This document shows, one piece after another, positions 8,521-15,998 of a stretch of DNA of 20,354 bases. Numbering within the stretch: the stretch's first letter is position 1; the number at the start of each line of letters is the position of its first letter. Under the pieces are notes generated by a model, which was not told the DNA's origin, ran no database searches, and saw only the letters and a list, made by a program, of their open reading frames with translations. The stretch comes from Rhodothermales bacterium (lineage in GTDB: Bacteria; Bacteroidota; Rhodothermia; Rhodothermales; UBA10348), in contig JAURGV010000007.1 in the NCBI GenBank assembly GCA_030833605.1, positions 1 through 20,354 of the forward strand, written 5' to 3'. The translations under genes and the position numbers were made by a program.

Positions 8521-10623
8521 CTTTACGCTGCTATATTTATCCCTTGTTTGTTTTAAAAACGCCGGGTCGCCGAGAATAGTTAAGCGATCTCCTACCTTTA
8601 ACACCGTATCCCCCATGGGAATAATGTTCTGATGGTCGCGGCGAATTACTGGGATAAGATTTCCGCCGGGCAGGTGTATTTCTTTAAGCGACTTCCCGAT
8701 CAATTCGCCCGCTGGGGTATCTGGTCGAAGATTTAAATACAAGAAGTGCTCTTCTTTCAACAACACCTCTTTCAATTCAGCTTCTGATTGGGCACCCTCC
8801 CAATCGATTCTAAACTCCATTTGATCGATTCGACGCGCTATTTGAGCCAAAATGCGTAAATGTTGTCCTGGATTTTCTTTCGGACTAATTAAAAAGAAAA
8901 TGGCCTGAACCGTTGACGATGGATTATCGAGGTTTAATTCCATGTCTGGAGCAGCCAGCGTAATGCCACCAAGCGCTCGTACAATCACCATTTCAGGATT
9001 CTCAATGCCTTCCAGGCTCAAATGAGGCAAAGCCACTCCTTTGGTAACAGGCGTCGCGCCTACTCGGGTGCCTTCTAGGAATTTCCTCGCGATGTTGTGC
9101 GAAGTCAGGGGCAATCGACCGGCCATTAAGGAAGCGGCTTGAACCACCACGTCTTCGAAAGAGACTTCCCCTTCCAGGTCAAGCACAAAACTACGAGCCA
9201 CTATTTCATCAAACGGATCGTCGTCTCGCAGGCCTTTTTCTTTCAAAATGGTGCGCAACTCACGGTCAAGGCCGTCTGAGCTGCTTCGGCCTAAGCGCTC
9301 AAAAATATTGAAGATAGCTCCACTCCGTTCGACTCTTTTGGATGCGTAATACCGATACCAAAGAGCGCCAAACCAAAGGAGACCTGCGGTAAACGAAATC
9401 GCTAGGAACCCCATTTGAAAAATGAGCCACAATGCCCCAATGGTGCCAATAATTTGCAGCCACGGATAAAATGGACTTTTGAAACCGGGATCGTACGAGT
9501 CTAAACGAGCCTCGCGCATGACAATCACAGCGGTTGTGCTCATCGCGAACATCAAAAGCTGAAAGGCCGACGCCAATTTAGCAATTTTCATCGGGTTCAA
9601 GACGGTCACAAAAATCACGATAACCGCAACGGTCAAAATCACTGAATTGGTGGGAGACCCCGTTTTTTTGGACAATTTCCCGAAAAACTCAGGCAAAAGC
9701 CGGTCTTTTCCCATCGCCATTGGATAACGAGATGCACTCAGAACTCCGGCATTCGCTACCGAAAAGACACCCAAAACAGCGGCAATTGACATGATGATGG
9801 CACCCGTTCTCCCAATCAGGACATCAGCGACAGTTGCGACCGGCGTGAGATCTCCGCCATTCGCACCTAAAACGTCGGCCCCGACTACTCCAAGGAGCAC
9901 AAAACTTCCGACTACATAAACTATAACGGTCGTTAAATAAGCCAGCAACATGCCTAGGGGTAAATTCCTCTCAGGGTTTTTCACTTCTCCGGCAACACTT
10001 GCGACCTTCGTTAGCCCCATATAGCTGACTACAACAAAGCCAGCGGTGGAAATTAGTGACCCCGAAGGAGTCATCATGAGATCGGCGAAATGGCGTGTGT
10101 CCATGTTTATGACACCCAAGCCGCAAAACCAGGCAATGAGCACCATTAGCCCCACCACCAAATACGCTTGGGCCGTACCCGATTTTTTTGCACCAAAGAG
10201 ATTTAGAATCCCAAATAGGATCGCCAATCCTGCAGCCACCGGTTCCAACGGAATGTTGGGGAAAAACATCCCCAAATACGCGCCAACACCGATTAAGGCA
10301 AAGGCTGTCTTTAGAATCAAAGAAAACCAGGTACCAAAACCCGACATAGTCCCCCATAAAGGACCCATAGAGCGATCAAGGAAAAAGTATAATCCTCCGG
10401 ATCGCGGCATGGCTGTGGCTAGCTCCGCTTTTGCTAACAAGCCGGGAAGTAAAAACAATGCAGCGATGATGTAGGCGAATGGCAAACCGGCTCCCGCGGT
10501 GGAGGCAGCTATCCCAGGTAGCAGAAAGAAGCCAAAGCTCAGCGTGGCACCAGTAGCCAACGTAAAAACATCAAATAGACCCAGCTCTTTTTTTAAGGGA
10601 GATGGTGTAGAATCTTCTGGCAT
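8512..10623 (-). CDS. APC-superfamily permease fused to PTS EIIA-like and TrkA-C domains
   Basis: This 703-residue inner-membrane protein has three parts. Residues about 12-425 form an amino acid/polyamine/organocation permease with about 12 transmembrane segments; the N-terminal GATLSFGFFLLPG matches the unwound substrate-binding helix 1 of APC transporters. Residues about 475-630 resemble a PTS EIIA type-2 domain, with GVALPH placing a candidate phospho-acceptor at His534 and a second conserved-type histidine at His588. Residues about 630-700 resemble a TrkA-C/RCK-C ligand-binding domain (GKSLKEI, GGNLIPVIRRD, GDRLTILGD). The cytoplasmic tail therefore looks regulatory. The substrate is not predictable; amino acids or another organic cation are likely. 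The gene is transcribed alone and converges with DUF1501. I see no clear Shine-Dalgarno site before the ATG at 10623. Confidence 0.88.
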   Translation of the reverse strand: MPEDSTPSPLKKELGLFDVFTLATGATLSFGFFLLPGIAASTAGAGLPFAYIIAALFLLPGLLAKAELATAMPRSGGLYFFLDRSMGPLWGTMSGFGTWFSLILKTAFALIGVGAYLGMFFPNIPLEPVAAGLAILFGILNLFGAKKSGTAQAYLVVGLMVLIAWFCGLGVINMDTRHFADLMMTPSGSLISTAGFVVVSYMGLTKVASVAGEVKNPERNLPLGMLLAYLTTVIVYVVGSFVLLGVVGADVLGANGGDLTPVATVADVLIGRTGAIIMSIAAVLGVFSVANAGVLSASRYPMAMGKDRLLPEFFGKLSKKTGSPTNSVILTVAVIVIFVTVLNPMKIAKLASAFQLLMFAMSTTAVIVMREARLDSYDPGFKSPFYPWLQIIGTIGALWLIFQMGFLAISFTAGLLWFGALWYRYYASKRVERSGAIFNIFERLGRSSSDGLDRELRTILKEKGLRDDDPFDEIVARSFVLDLEGEVSFEDVVVQAASLMAGRLPLTSHNIARKFLEGTRVGATPVTKGVALPHLSLEGIENPEMVIVRALGGITLAAPDMELNLDNPSSTVQAIFFLISPKENPGQHLRILAQIARRIDQMEFRIDWEGAQSEAELKEVLLKEEHFLYLNLRPDTPAGELIGKSLKEIHLPGGNLIPVIRRDHQNIIPMGDTVLKVGDRLTILGDPAFLKQTRDKYSSVKLS

Positions 10624-10732
10624 AGGAGAGTACGGTCTTTGTAAGATTTGCGGCAGCGATTAAGGTTAAGTATACGACTCGCTGTCGGATAGTGTTCTCG
10701 TTTCAGTCAGTTCGCGGAACTAGATATCAATT

Positions 10733-10804
10733 GGGAATGGAGGGGGCAATTCGGACGGGCGAAACTTTCGTTTCACAATGTCCTCATCACCCCCATCCAT
10801 TCCC
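10733..10804. repeat. Nested imperfect inverted repeat
   Basis: The outer arms are GGGAATGGAGGGGG (10733-10746) and CCCCCATCCATTCCC (10790-10804), complementary except for one extra base. Inside them is GAAAC-TTTC-GTTTC (10761-10774), a 5-bp hairpin with a 4-base loop. No T-tract follows, so it does not look like a terminator. It could be a DNA-level protein site or a structured leader. Confidence 0.55.
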
Positions 10805-10871
10805 GGTGATCCAGTGCCTGCCTGATGAGAACGTTTCATTTTAACCATCCTCATGGCCCCTCATCCATTCC
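10769..10871. repeat. Two-copy imperfect tandem repeat, about 65-bp period
   Basis: Copy 1 (10769-10803) and copy 2 (10832-10871) share the same ordered blocks: CGTTTCA, then TCCTCAT (10781 and 10848), a C-rich run, then ATCCATTCC (10795-10803 and 10863-10871). The spacing between copies is 63 to 68 bp. The segments between blocks have diverged, so this is an old duplication or selection on the blocks alone. Confidence 0.5.
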
Positions 10872-10917
10872 TTTCAGCCCGTTGCTAAGTGTCTAATGGA
10901 GTGCTATCGAGGCTGTT

Positions 10918-10937
10918 GTGTTTCGCTGTCGAAACAC
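10918..10937. promoter_or_regulatory. Perfect 8-bp inverted repeat, candidate activator site
   Basis: GTGTTTCG (10918-10925) and CGAAACAC (10930-10937) are exact reverse complements with a 4-base spacer. The centre is about 109 bp before the predicted start of transcription of the sigma-54 promoter, a usual distance for an enhancer-binding-protein site. The half-site core GTTTC/GAAAC recurs at 10760-10775, at 10699-10705 and at 10832-10838. Confidence 0.5.
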
Positions 10938-11010
10938 TTCTTTGGCTGGCACAGTGGGATAACAGGCGTTTTTAGGCCATTTTGAGGGTTTTACTCTCGG
11001 TTGGGAGGGT

Positions 11011-11026
11011 TGGCATGTGCCTTGCA
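11011..11026 (+). promoter_or_regulatory. Sigma-54 (RpoN) -24/-12 promoter
   Basis: TGGCATG-TGCC-TTGCA matches the sigma-54 consensus TGGCAYR-N4-TTGCW at every defined position. The invariant GG (11012-11013) and GC (11024-11025) are separated by exactly 10 bases. Transcription would begin near 11037, giving a leader of about 40 nt before the ATG at 11077. Such promoters require an AAA+ activator; candidate sites lie upstream. Confidence 0.75.
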
Positions 11027-11076
11027 ATAGAGTAGGCAACAACAAAACGTTACTAACCTCTACCTGAGACACTACA

Positions 11077-11550
11077 ATGAAAAACTTCTTCGCCTTCACT
11101 CTTATCACTTTCGCTTTCGCTTCAACAACACTAGCACAGAGCAACAAATCGAGCCAACAAGTTGCTATCAACGTCGCTGAAATCTCCGTAATCGCTGTTC
11201 AAGGAAACATCAACATGACCATCGCTTCAGCTACAGCCGGACAGGCTCCTGACGCCGCGACCGCTGCAGCAACCTACGCAGTAACAACGAACGGCAAAAA
11301 CCAGAAAATATCTGCTCAGCTAGACCGCGAAATGCCAAAAGGATTGTCTTTGTTCGCTACGATGGCTGCTCCTTCTAAAGCGAAATCAGCTGGTAAAGTG
11401 CAGCTTTCTGGCAAAAGCAGCGACTTAGTATCGAGCATCACTTCGGTCAACGAATCTGGTCTAGCGCTGAACTACGAAGCTGTTGCGACTGTCGACGCGA
11501 CTCCTGACACCGTAGTTCGCACGATCACCTACACGATTACGAACAACTAA
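11077..11550 (+). CDS. Small secreted protein, fimbrial-subunit-like, probably abundant
   Basis: This 157-residue protein has a Sec signal peptide (MKNFF start, hydrophobic core, cleavage after TLA at residue 20). The mature part lacks cysteine, is rich in Ala, Thr, Ser and Val, and has alternating beta-type segments (VAEISVIAVQGNINMTI, KISAQLD, LSLFATMA, TVVRTITYTIT). The pattern recalls small exported beta-sandwich proteins common in FCB genomes, but I cannot name a family with certainty. Codon use differs from its neighbours: every Asn codon is AAC and Ile is mostly ATC, typical of very highly expressed genes. It stands alone, with a sigma-54 promoter in front and a strong terminator behind. 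No Shine-Dalgarno site is visible. A surface fibre subunit or adhesin is a reasonable guess, not a demonstrated role. Confidence 0.85.
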   Translation: MKNFFAFTLITFAFASTTLAQSNKSSQQVAINVAEISVIAVQGNINMTIASATAGQAPDAATAAATYAVTTNGKNQKISAQLDREMPKGLSLFATMAAPSKAKSAGKVQLSGKSSDLVSSITSVNESGLALNYEAVATVDATPDTVVRTITYTITNN

Positions 11551-11627
11551 GCAGATACGGGCTCCAAGCCCAGCCAACCAAACTAAAATCCTTGGGCAGA
11601 GGATAGCGCTCGCACAAACAGCGCGAT

Positions 11628-11663
11628 CAGGTGGGGCCTTCGAAAGAAGGCCCCACCTGTTTT
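11628..11663 (+). terminator. Strong intrinsic terminator after the secreted-protein gene
   Basis: A perfect 14-bp stem (11628-11641 with 11646-11659, CAGGTGGGGCCTTC) is closed by a GAAA tetraloop and followed by TTTTAT. It lies about 78 bp after the stop at 11550 and just beyond the end of the convergent gene at 11673. On the minus strand no T-run follows the stem, so it mainly serves the plus-strand gene. Confidence 0.92.
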
Positions 11664-11672
11664 ATGTTATGC

Positions 11673-12416
11673 CTAAGTCCCAGTCCCTTTCATGCCGCAG
11701 CCTTTCAATCGGCTGTCTCCGTACGACAGGGTTATGGCCAAGCCAAATCGGTTGCCGCTCATGGAGTCTTGGCAGGTTTTTTCGGTGACTTCGAGTCGAA
11801 CTTCTTGGTCCACGCTGGTGAATGGGGATTCATTCATGTTCATCAACCAGGATTGTTTGGGACCGTCCGGACGGGACAGAATGAGGGTTGCGTTCGAAAT
11901 TTCCATCATCCAAAATGGCTCGTTTCCAAAGGCACGCATAGAAAAGGTATCCCACGGATAATCGCATCCAAATCCTTCATTGGGCCAGTAATTGATCCCG
12001 GTAACAACTCCCGTCTGGTCATAGTCGGCTCCAAAGCCTTCGTTTTTCCGCGTTTCTTGGCGCATGATGACCGATCCAAACACAGGTTCGTACTCATCGG
12101 CCGAAGTGGCTGACTCCAAATACAAAGGCTGAATGCTGTCGGTTTGGTCGTCTACCCACAAAGCGGTGCTTTCTAAAGACCCGCATTCAACAAAGGTCTT
12201 GACCTCTGGTCCCATAACGAAATAGCCAAACACGGGACCCGCATAATCGTCCATTGAATCCGGAAATGAGTTCGATTCACTTCCTTCGTTTGGAAGCACT
12301 TCCATCGGTTGATCCCCGTCTTCGTAAGGCAGAGAACCGCGTCCAGCTAAGCCGAAATAGATGCCCGCAGCAACGAACACAACGATGGCGATCCGAAAAT
12401 CTCGCTTTGATAGCAT
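11673..12416 (-). CDS. Membrane-anchored COG3650/NlpE-like exported protein
   Basis: This 247-residue protein has one N-terminal hydrophobic segment (residues 8-25), either an anchor or an uncleaved signal, and an acidic linker. The C-terminal half resembles COG3650-type envelope proteins: FGNEPFW (163-169), RPDG (182-185), a C-x-DSMSG motif (Cys215 to Gly221) and a closing GCG (239-241). The first half has GYFVMGPEVKTFVECGS (64-80), like the GxYxxGxExxxFxPCG block seen before such domains in NlpE-like proteins. The reaction or ligand is unknown; a small beta-barrel sensing or binding role is possible. It starts 25 bp after the beta-propeller gene, so the two form an operon. The plus-strand ORF opposite is a shadow. 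Confidence 0.7.
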   Translation of the reverse strand: MLSKRDFRIAIVVFVAAGIYFGLAGRGSLPYEDGDQPMEVLPNEGSESNSFPDSMDDYAGPVFGYFVMGPEVKTFVECGSLESTALWVDDQTDSIQPLYLESATSADEYEPVFGSVIMRQETRKNEGFGADYDQTGVVTGINYWPNEGFGCDYPWDTFSMRAFGNEPFWMMEISNATLILSRPDGPKQSWLMNMNESPFTSVDQEVRLEVTEKTCQDSMSGNRFGLAITLSYGDSRLKGCGMKGTGT

Positions 12417-12441
12417 GCTTAATCAGAAGGTCTAAAGGCCG

Positions 12442-13503
12442 TCAAATCCGAACCAATCGAATGGGATACGATTGTTCAGCGTTCCATTGGCACACGTAAA
12501 CGTTTTTATCTTCGTCAACACACACGTCATGGCAATGGTGGAATATTTTTTCCTGTTGAAGCATCAGTTGCAGTTCGCCGTCAACATATTTGGGCGCGGT
12601 ACCTCCAGGATTGCTGACCACCTTATTGTTCTTGTCCAAAATGGTCACAAAACCGGAGTTTGGGGTCTGGTTCAAATACTTCAACCTGGACCAACAAACA
12701 CCGGCATACAATGTGTCGTCGTCAATTACGGGGCGACACACGAATGCACCCGGCAAAAACAATGTTTCTAAATATTCGCCGGTCATGGAGAATCGTTTAA
12801 AGGCGTTGTGTGCCCTAGAAGTAACCAAAAGGGTGTTTTCTCCTGGCCCGCGCTGATCTACGGTAATTCCATGTGCGGTAGAAAACTGAGCGTCGCCGTC
12901 TCCCCTTCCTCCAAATTTGCCTAAAAAATGACCCTCTTTGCTGAAGCGTAAGATCCATTGGCTCCCGTATCCATCCGCCACATACACATCACCATTGGGC
13001 GCAACGGCTGTTTCGGTGGGGTAAAAGTTGTCGCCTTCAGCATATTCGCCAATTTCTTTCGGATGGGGTAGCCTCATTACTTCGCGCCCGTCCAAGGTTG
13101 TTTTTACGACCTGAGGATTGCCACCAAATCCATTATCGCAAATCCACAGGTATTCGTCGTCGCCTTCGTCCGAAATAGTTAGACCGTGTCCGTCCGGGAA
13201 TGAACTCCCCCAACTGCCCAAGTATTTACCGCTTTTATCGTAAATAATGATATTGTTCTTGGTCTCATCCGTGATCATAATGAGCCTTCCCATTCGATCC
13301 TGCACCATTTCGTGGCAATTCTTTACTGGTGTAGTGGATGGGTCGAGGTTTCCCCAGGCTTGATCTACCTGAAATTGAAAATCGCCATGTCCGATAATGG
13401 CGCCACTGGAGGGTGATTTCGAAATAATATGGAAAGCACGAGGCATAAAGGTTGCTCCAAGTGAGGCGGTAAGACCTGTTTTCGTGAAAGATCGACGGTT
13501 CAT
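12442..13503 (-). CDS. Tat-exported NHL-type six-bladed beta-propeller protein (amidating-lyase-like)
   Basis: This 353-residue protein opens with a twin-arginine signal (MNRRSFTKTG, Arg3-Arg4) and a hydrophobic stretch, so it is exported folded. The body shows NHL-propeller blades such as GDVYVADGYGSQWILRF (171-187), HGITVD (211-216) and HDVCVDEDKNVYVCQW (325-340). It resembles the propeller of peptidyl-alpha-hydroxyglycine alpha-amidating lyase and related bacterial proteins of unknown activity. Histidines recur at blade starts (His64, His106, His211, His325), a pattern consistent with a central metal site as in that lyase. Genes of this type often lie near DUF1549/DUF1553 loci in my recollection. 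It is divergent from the second cytochrome cassette across 110 bp and is the first gene of a two-gene operon. Confidence 0.85.
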   Translation of the reverse strand: MNRRSFTKTGLTASLGATFMPRAFHIISKSPSSGAIIGHGDFQFQVDQAWGNLDPSTTPVKNCHEMVQDRMGRLIMITDETKNNIIIYDKSGKYLGSWGSSFPDGHGLTISDEGDDEYLWICDNGFGGNPQVVKTTLDGREVMRLPHPKEIGEYAEGDNFYPTETAVAPNGDVYVADGYGSQWILRFSKEGHFLGKFGGRGDGDAQFSTAHGITVDQRGPGENTLLVTSRAHNAFKRFSMTGEYLETLFLPGAFVCRPVIDDDTLYAGVCWSRLKYLNQTPNSGFVTILDKNNKVVSNPGGTAPKYVDGELQLMLQQEKIFHHCHDVCVDEDKNVYVCQWNAEQSYPIRLVRI

Positions 13504-13613
13504 GGGCGTGGTAGTTCTTTAAGAATGGAACTAGTATATGGATTTTTTTCTTTCGTCGAAATGTAGTGCGGATCGCTTGACTATCTAGGGTCGGATACCC
13601 GATTCTAAGGGGC

Positions 13614-15998
13614 ATGAATCATAAGGCACATATTGTTCTCCTTTTGGCCGTTTTAGTGGGCTGTGGTCCTGCGAAAGTCGACTTTAACACGCAGATTCGC
13701 CCCATTCTCAATACGCGCTGTGTCACCTGCCACGGCGGGGTGAAAACCAATGCGGATTTGAACCTTCAATTCCGAGAACTGGCGTTGTTGGGTGGGGAAT
13801 CTGGACTTCCAGCCATCGTTCCCGGCGATGCCGACGCTAGCGAGCTCATCAAAAAGATCAGCCATGCGAATGCCTCGGACCGAATGCCAAAAGACGAAGC
13901 GGCCTTGTCGGAGGAAGAGATTGAAGCGTTTCGGAACTGGATCAATCAAGGCGCCGAATGGGATACGCATTGGGCATACGTGCAACCCATCAAATCCTCC
14001 CCTTCCCTCGAAGCGAATTGGATTAAGTCACCGATCGATGCTTTTGTGCTCGAAAAATTGAATGACGCTGGACTTGAGCCAGCCGATGAAGCATCGTGTT
14101 CGGTCCTCGCACGACGCGTAAGTTTGGACCTTACCGGTCTTCCGGCCACCTTTGAACAAGCCGAAACGCTATGCGCGACAGGCGATTACGAAAAGTTGGT
14201 CGATGAACTCTTGGCTTCACCATCATTCGGAGAACGCTGGGCCGCGCTGTGGCTAGACCTGTCCCGGTATGCCGACTCCAAAGGGTATGAAGCCGATAGA
14301 GAACGCTCCATTTGGAGGTACCGTGACTGGCTCATTGATGCCTTCAACAACGACCTTCCATTTGATCAATTTTCTATTGAACAATTAGCTGGAGACCTTC
14401 TTCCGAATCCAACAACAAGTCAGCTGATTGCTACCGCGTTCAATCGCAATACGATGACGAATGAAGAAGGGGGCACGGACGATGAAGAGCATCGTTTCGC
14501 ATCGATTGTGGATCGGGTAAATACCACCTATGAGGTCTTTCAAGGCACTACCATGCGGTGCGTTCAGTGCCACGGCCATCCATACGACCCGTTCGTCCAC
14601 GAAGACTATTTCGCTTCGTTCGCCCTATTCAATAATACCGCCGATTGGGACCAAGCCCACGAAGAGCCGGTTTTGTTAGAGTTTGAATCGGCTCATCAGG
14701 CAAAAGGCGAACAATTATTGGCTGAACTCGAAACGCTGGAAGATGGCGCCCGAAGGGAATACGATTCCGCTGAAAACAAAGCCATTTTTGCTACTTGGGA
14801 ATCGGAACTGGAAAACCCCGAGTACGTCGGCAAGCTTCTGAACACGTCGAAAAACGAAATTAGACGCATTGCGAGTAAACCGGACTCATCGAGAAGTCCT
14901 TATGAGCGTTACTTTATCCGAGCTCGCATAGTAGATGCCGAAAGTTCTTTTCAGGATTTCAAACAGCAGCGGTCCGAACTCAAAAAGCAATTGGGGGAAT
15001 TGGCTCCTATTCGAACCCCCATTATGCGTGAGCTCCCGGAGTCTCGAGCACGTGAAACTCGATTGAGGGACCGGGGAAGTTTTCTTACGCCGCTAGAAGT
15101 GGTATCACCCGCGGTACCAAAAATGCTTCCCTCCTTGCCGGCCGACGCACCCGCCGATCGGTTGGCCTTTGCTCGATGGATTGTTTCGTCAGAAAATCCT
15201 CTCACGGCGCGGGTCACGGTTAATCGGTTTTGGGAGCAGTTATTTGGATTGGGTATTGTAGAATCGAGCGATGATTTCGGCACCATCGGCATTCCACCGA
15301 CCCATCCGGAATTGCTGGATTGGCTCGCGGTTCATTTCAGCGAAGATCTCGCTTGGAGTCAAAAAGCCATTTTAAAGGAAATCGTGCTATCGTCCACTTA
15401 CCGTCAATCCTCGGCAACCACCAAACAGAAACTGGAAAAGGATCCGCGTAATCAATTGATGTCGCGCGGGCCTCGATTCAGACTTTCTGCCGAGCAACTT
15501 CGCGATGAAACACTCGCCGTAAGTGGACTCCTTTCTGCCAAGCAATACGGTCCGTCCGTAATGCCATCTCAGCCCCCCGGCATCTGGAAAAACCCCTACA
15601 ATGGCCAGCAATGGAAGATATCCGAAGGAGAAGATCGACATCGAAGGGCGCTGTATACCTATTGGCGTCGAACCAATCCGTATCCGGCCATGGCTATGTT
15701 TGATGCGCCATCCCGAGAAGTATGCATTTCTCGGCGCGTTCGGACGAATACGCCTTTGCAAGCCCTCGTTACGCTTAACGATCCGGCCTATTGGGAAGCT
15801 GCCGAGGCATTGGCTAGTGGAATGCGTGAAGCAAGCGATGAAATTACCGAACAAGTCACGTTCGGCTATAGAAAAGCCCTAGCTCGAGACCCTGATCAAA
15901 ACACCCTACAAATTTTAGTGGACCTGGCTGGTTCATCTTCCTTGCCTGTTGTCGCCAATACCATCCTCAACTTGGATGAATTCCTTACAAAAGAATGA
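13614..15998 (+). CDS. Lipoprotein with PSCyt1, DUF1549 and DUF1553 domains, second copy
   Basis: This 794-residue lipoprotein (lipobox LVGC, Cys17) is a paralogue of the protein at 3769. It carries a planctomycete-type cytochrome c domain with haem motif CVTCH (36-40), DUF1549 (about 138-345) with a second haem motif CVQCH (316-320) followed by GHPYDP, a charged helical linker (about 350-490), and DUF1553 (about 505-785; NPLTARVTVNRFWEQLFG, GIVESSDDFG, TPLQALVTLNDP). It is 292 residues shorter than copy 1, mostly because it has no LamG domain. An AAGGGG site (13607-13612) sits very close to the ATG. The stop overlaps the next start (ATGA, 15995-15998). Expected location is the envelope outside the inner membrane. 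The substrate is unknown. Confidence 0.92.
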   Translation: MNHKAHIVLLLAVLVGCGPAKVDFNTQIRPILNTRCVTCHGGVKTNADLNLQFRELALLGGESGLPAIVPGDADASELIKKISHANASDRMPKDEAALSEEEIEAFRNWINQGAEWDTHWAYVQPIKSSPSLEANWIKSPIDAFVLEKLNDAGLEPADEASCSVLARRVSLDLTGLPATFEQAETLCATGDYEKLVDELLASPSFGERWAALWLDLSRYADSKGYEADRERSIWRYRDWLIDAFNNDLPFDQFSIEQLAGDLLPNPTTSQLIATAFNRNTMTNEEGGTDDEEHRFASIVDRVNTTYEVFQGTTMRCVQCHGHPYDPFVHEDYFASFALFNNTADWDQAHEEPVLLEFESAHQAKGEQLLAELETLEDGARREYDSAENKAIFATWESELENPEYVGKLLNTSKNEIRRIASKPDSSRSPYERYFIRARIVDAESSFQDFKQQRSELKKQLGELAPIRTPIMRELPESRARETRLRDRGSFLTPLEVVSPAVPKMLPSLPADAPADRLAFARWIVSSENPLTARVTVNRFWEQLFGLGIVESSDDFGTIGIPPTHPELLDWLAVHFSEDLAWSQKAILKEIVLSSTYRQSSATTKQKLEKDPRNQLMSRGPRFRLSAEQLRDETLAVSGLLSAKQYGPSVMPSQPPGIWKNPYNGQQWKISEGEDRHRRALYTYWRRTNPYPAMAMFDAPSREVCISRRVRTNTPLQALVTLNDPAYWEAAEALASGMREASDEITEQVTFGYRKALARDPDQNTLQILVDLAGSSSLPVVANTILNLDEFLTKE

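Larger units (their letters stand above)
10624..11076. promoter_or_regulatory. 453-bp divergent control region between permease and secreted-protein genes
   Basis: No gene is supported in this stretch. It separates the divergent permease and small secreted protein genes and is dense in repeats. TCGCTGTCG occurs twice (near 10678 and 10923), and CGTTTCA occurs three times (10699-10705, 10769-10775, 10832-10838). It also holds an imperfect long palindrome (10733-10746 with 10790-10804), a perfect 8-bp inverted repeat (10918-10937) and a sigma-54-type promoter (11011-11026). The arrangement resembles an enhancer-type promoter region with several activator sites. That role is inferred. Confidence 0.5.

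Noticed and set aside
10046..10474. 142-codon plus-strand frame inside the permease gene
   Set aside because: It mirrors transmembrane codons of the permease on the other strand and has no ribosome site or recognisable domain.
11631..12113. 160-codon open frame on the plus strand
   Set aside because: It starts inside the terminator hairpin and lies opposite the COG3650-like gene, whose motifs are convincing. It is a shadow.
13504..13613. Promoters in the divergent gap between the beta-propeller gene and cassette 2
   Set aside because: A TTGACT at 13577-13582 and a short GGGT/ACCC repeat are present, but no matching -10 box at the right distance, so I do not call a promoter.
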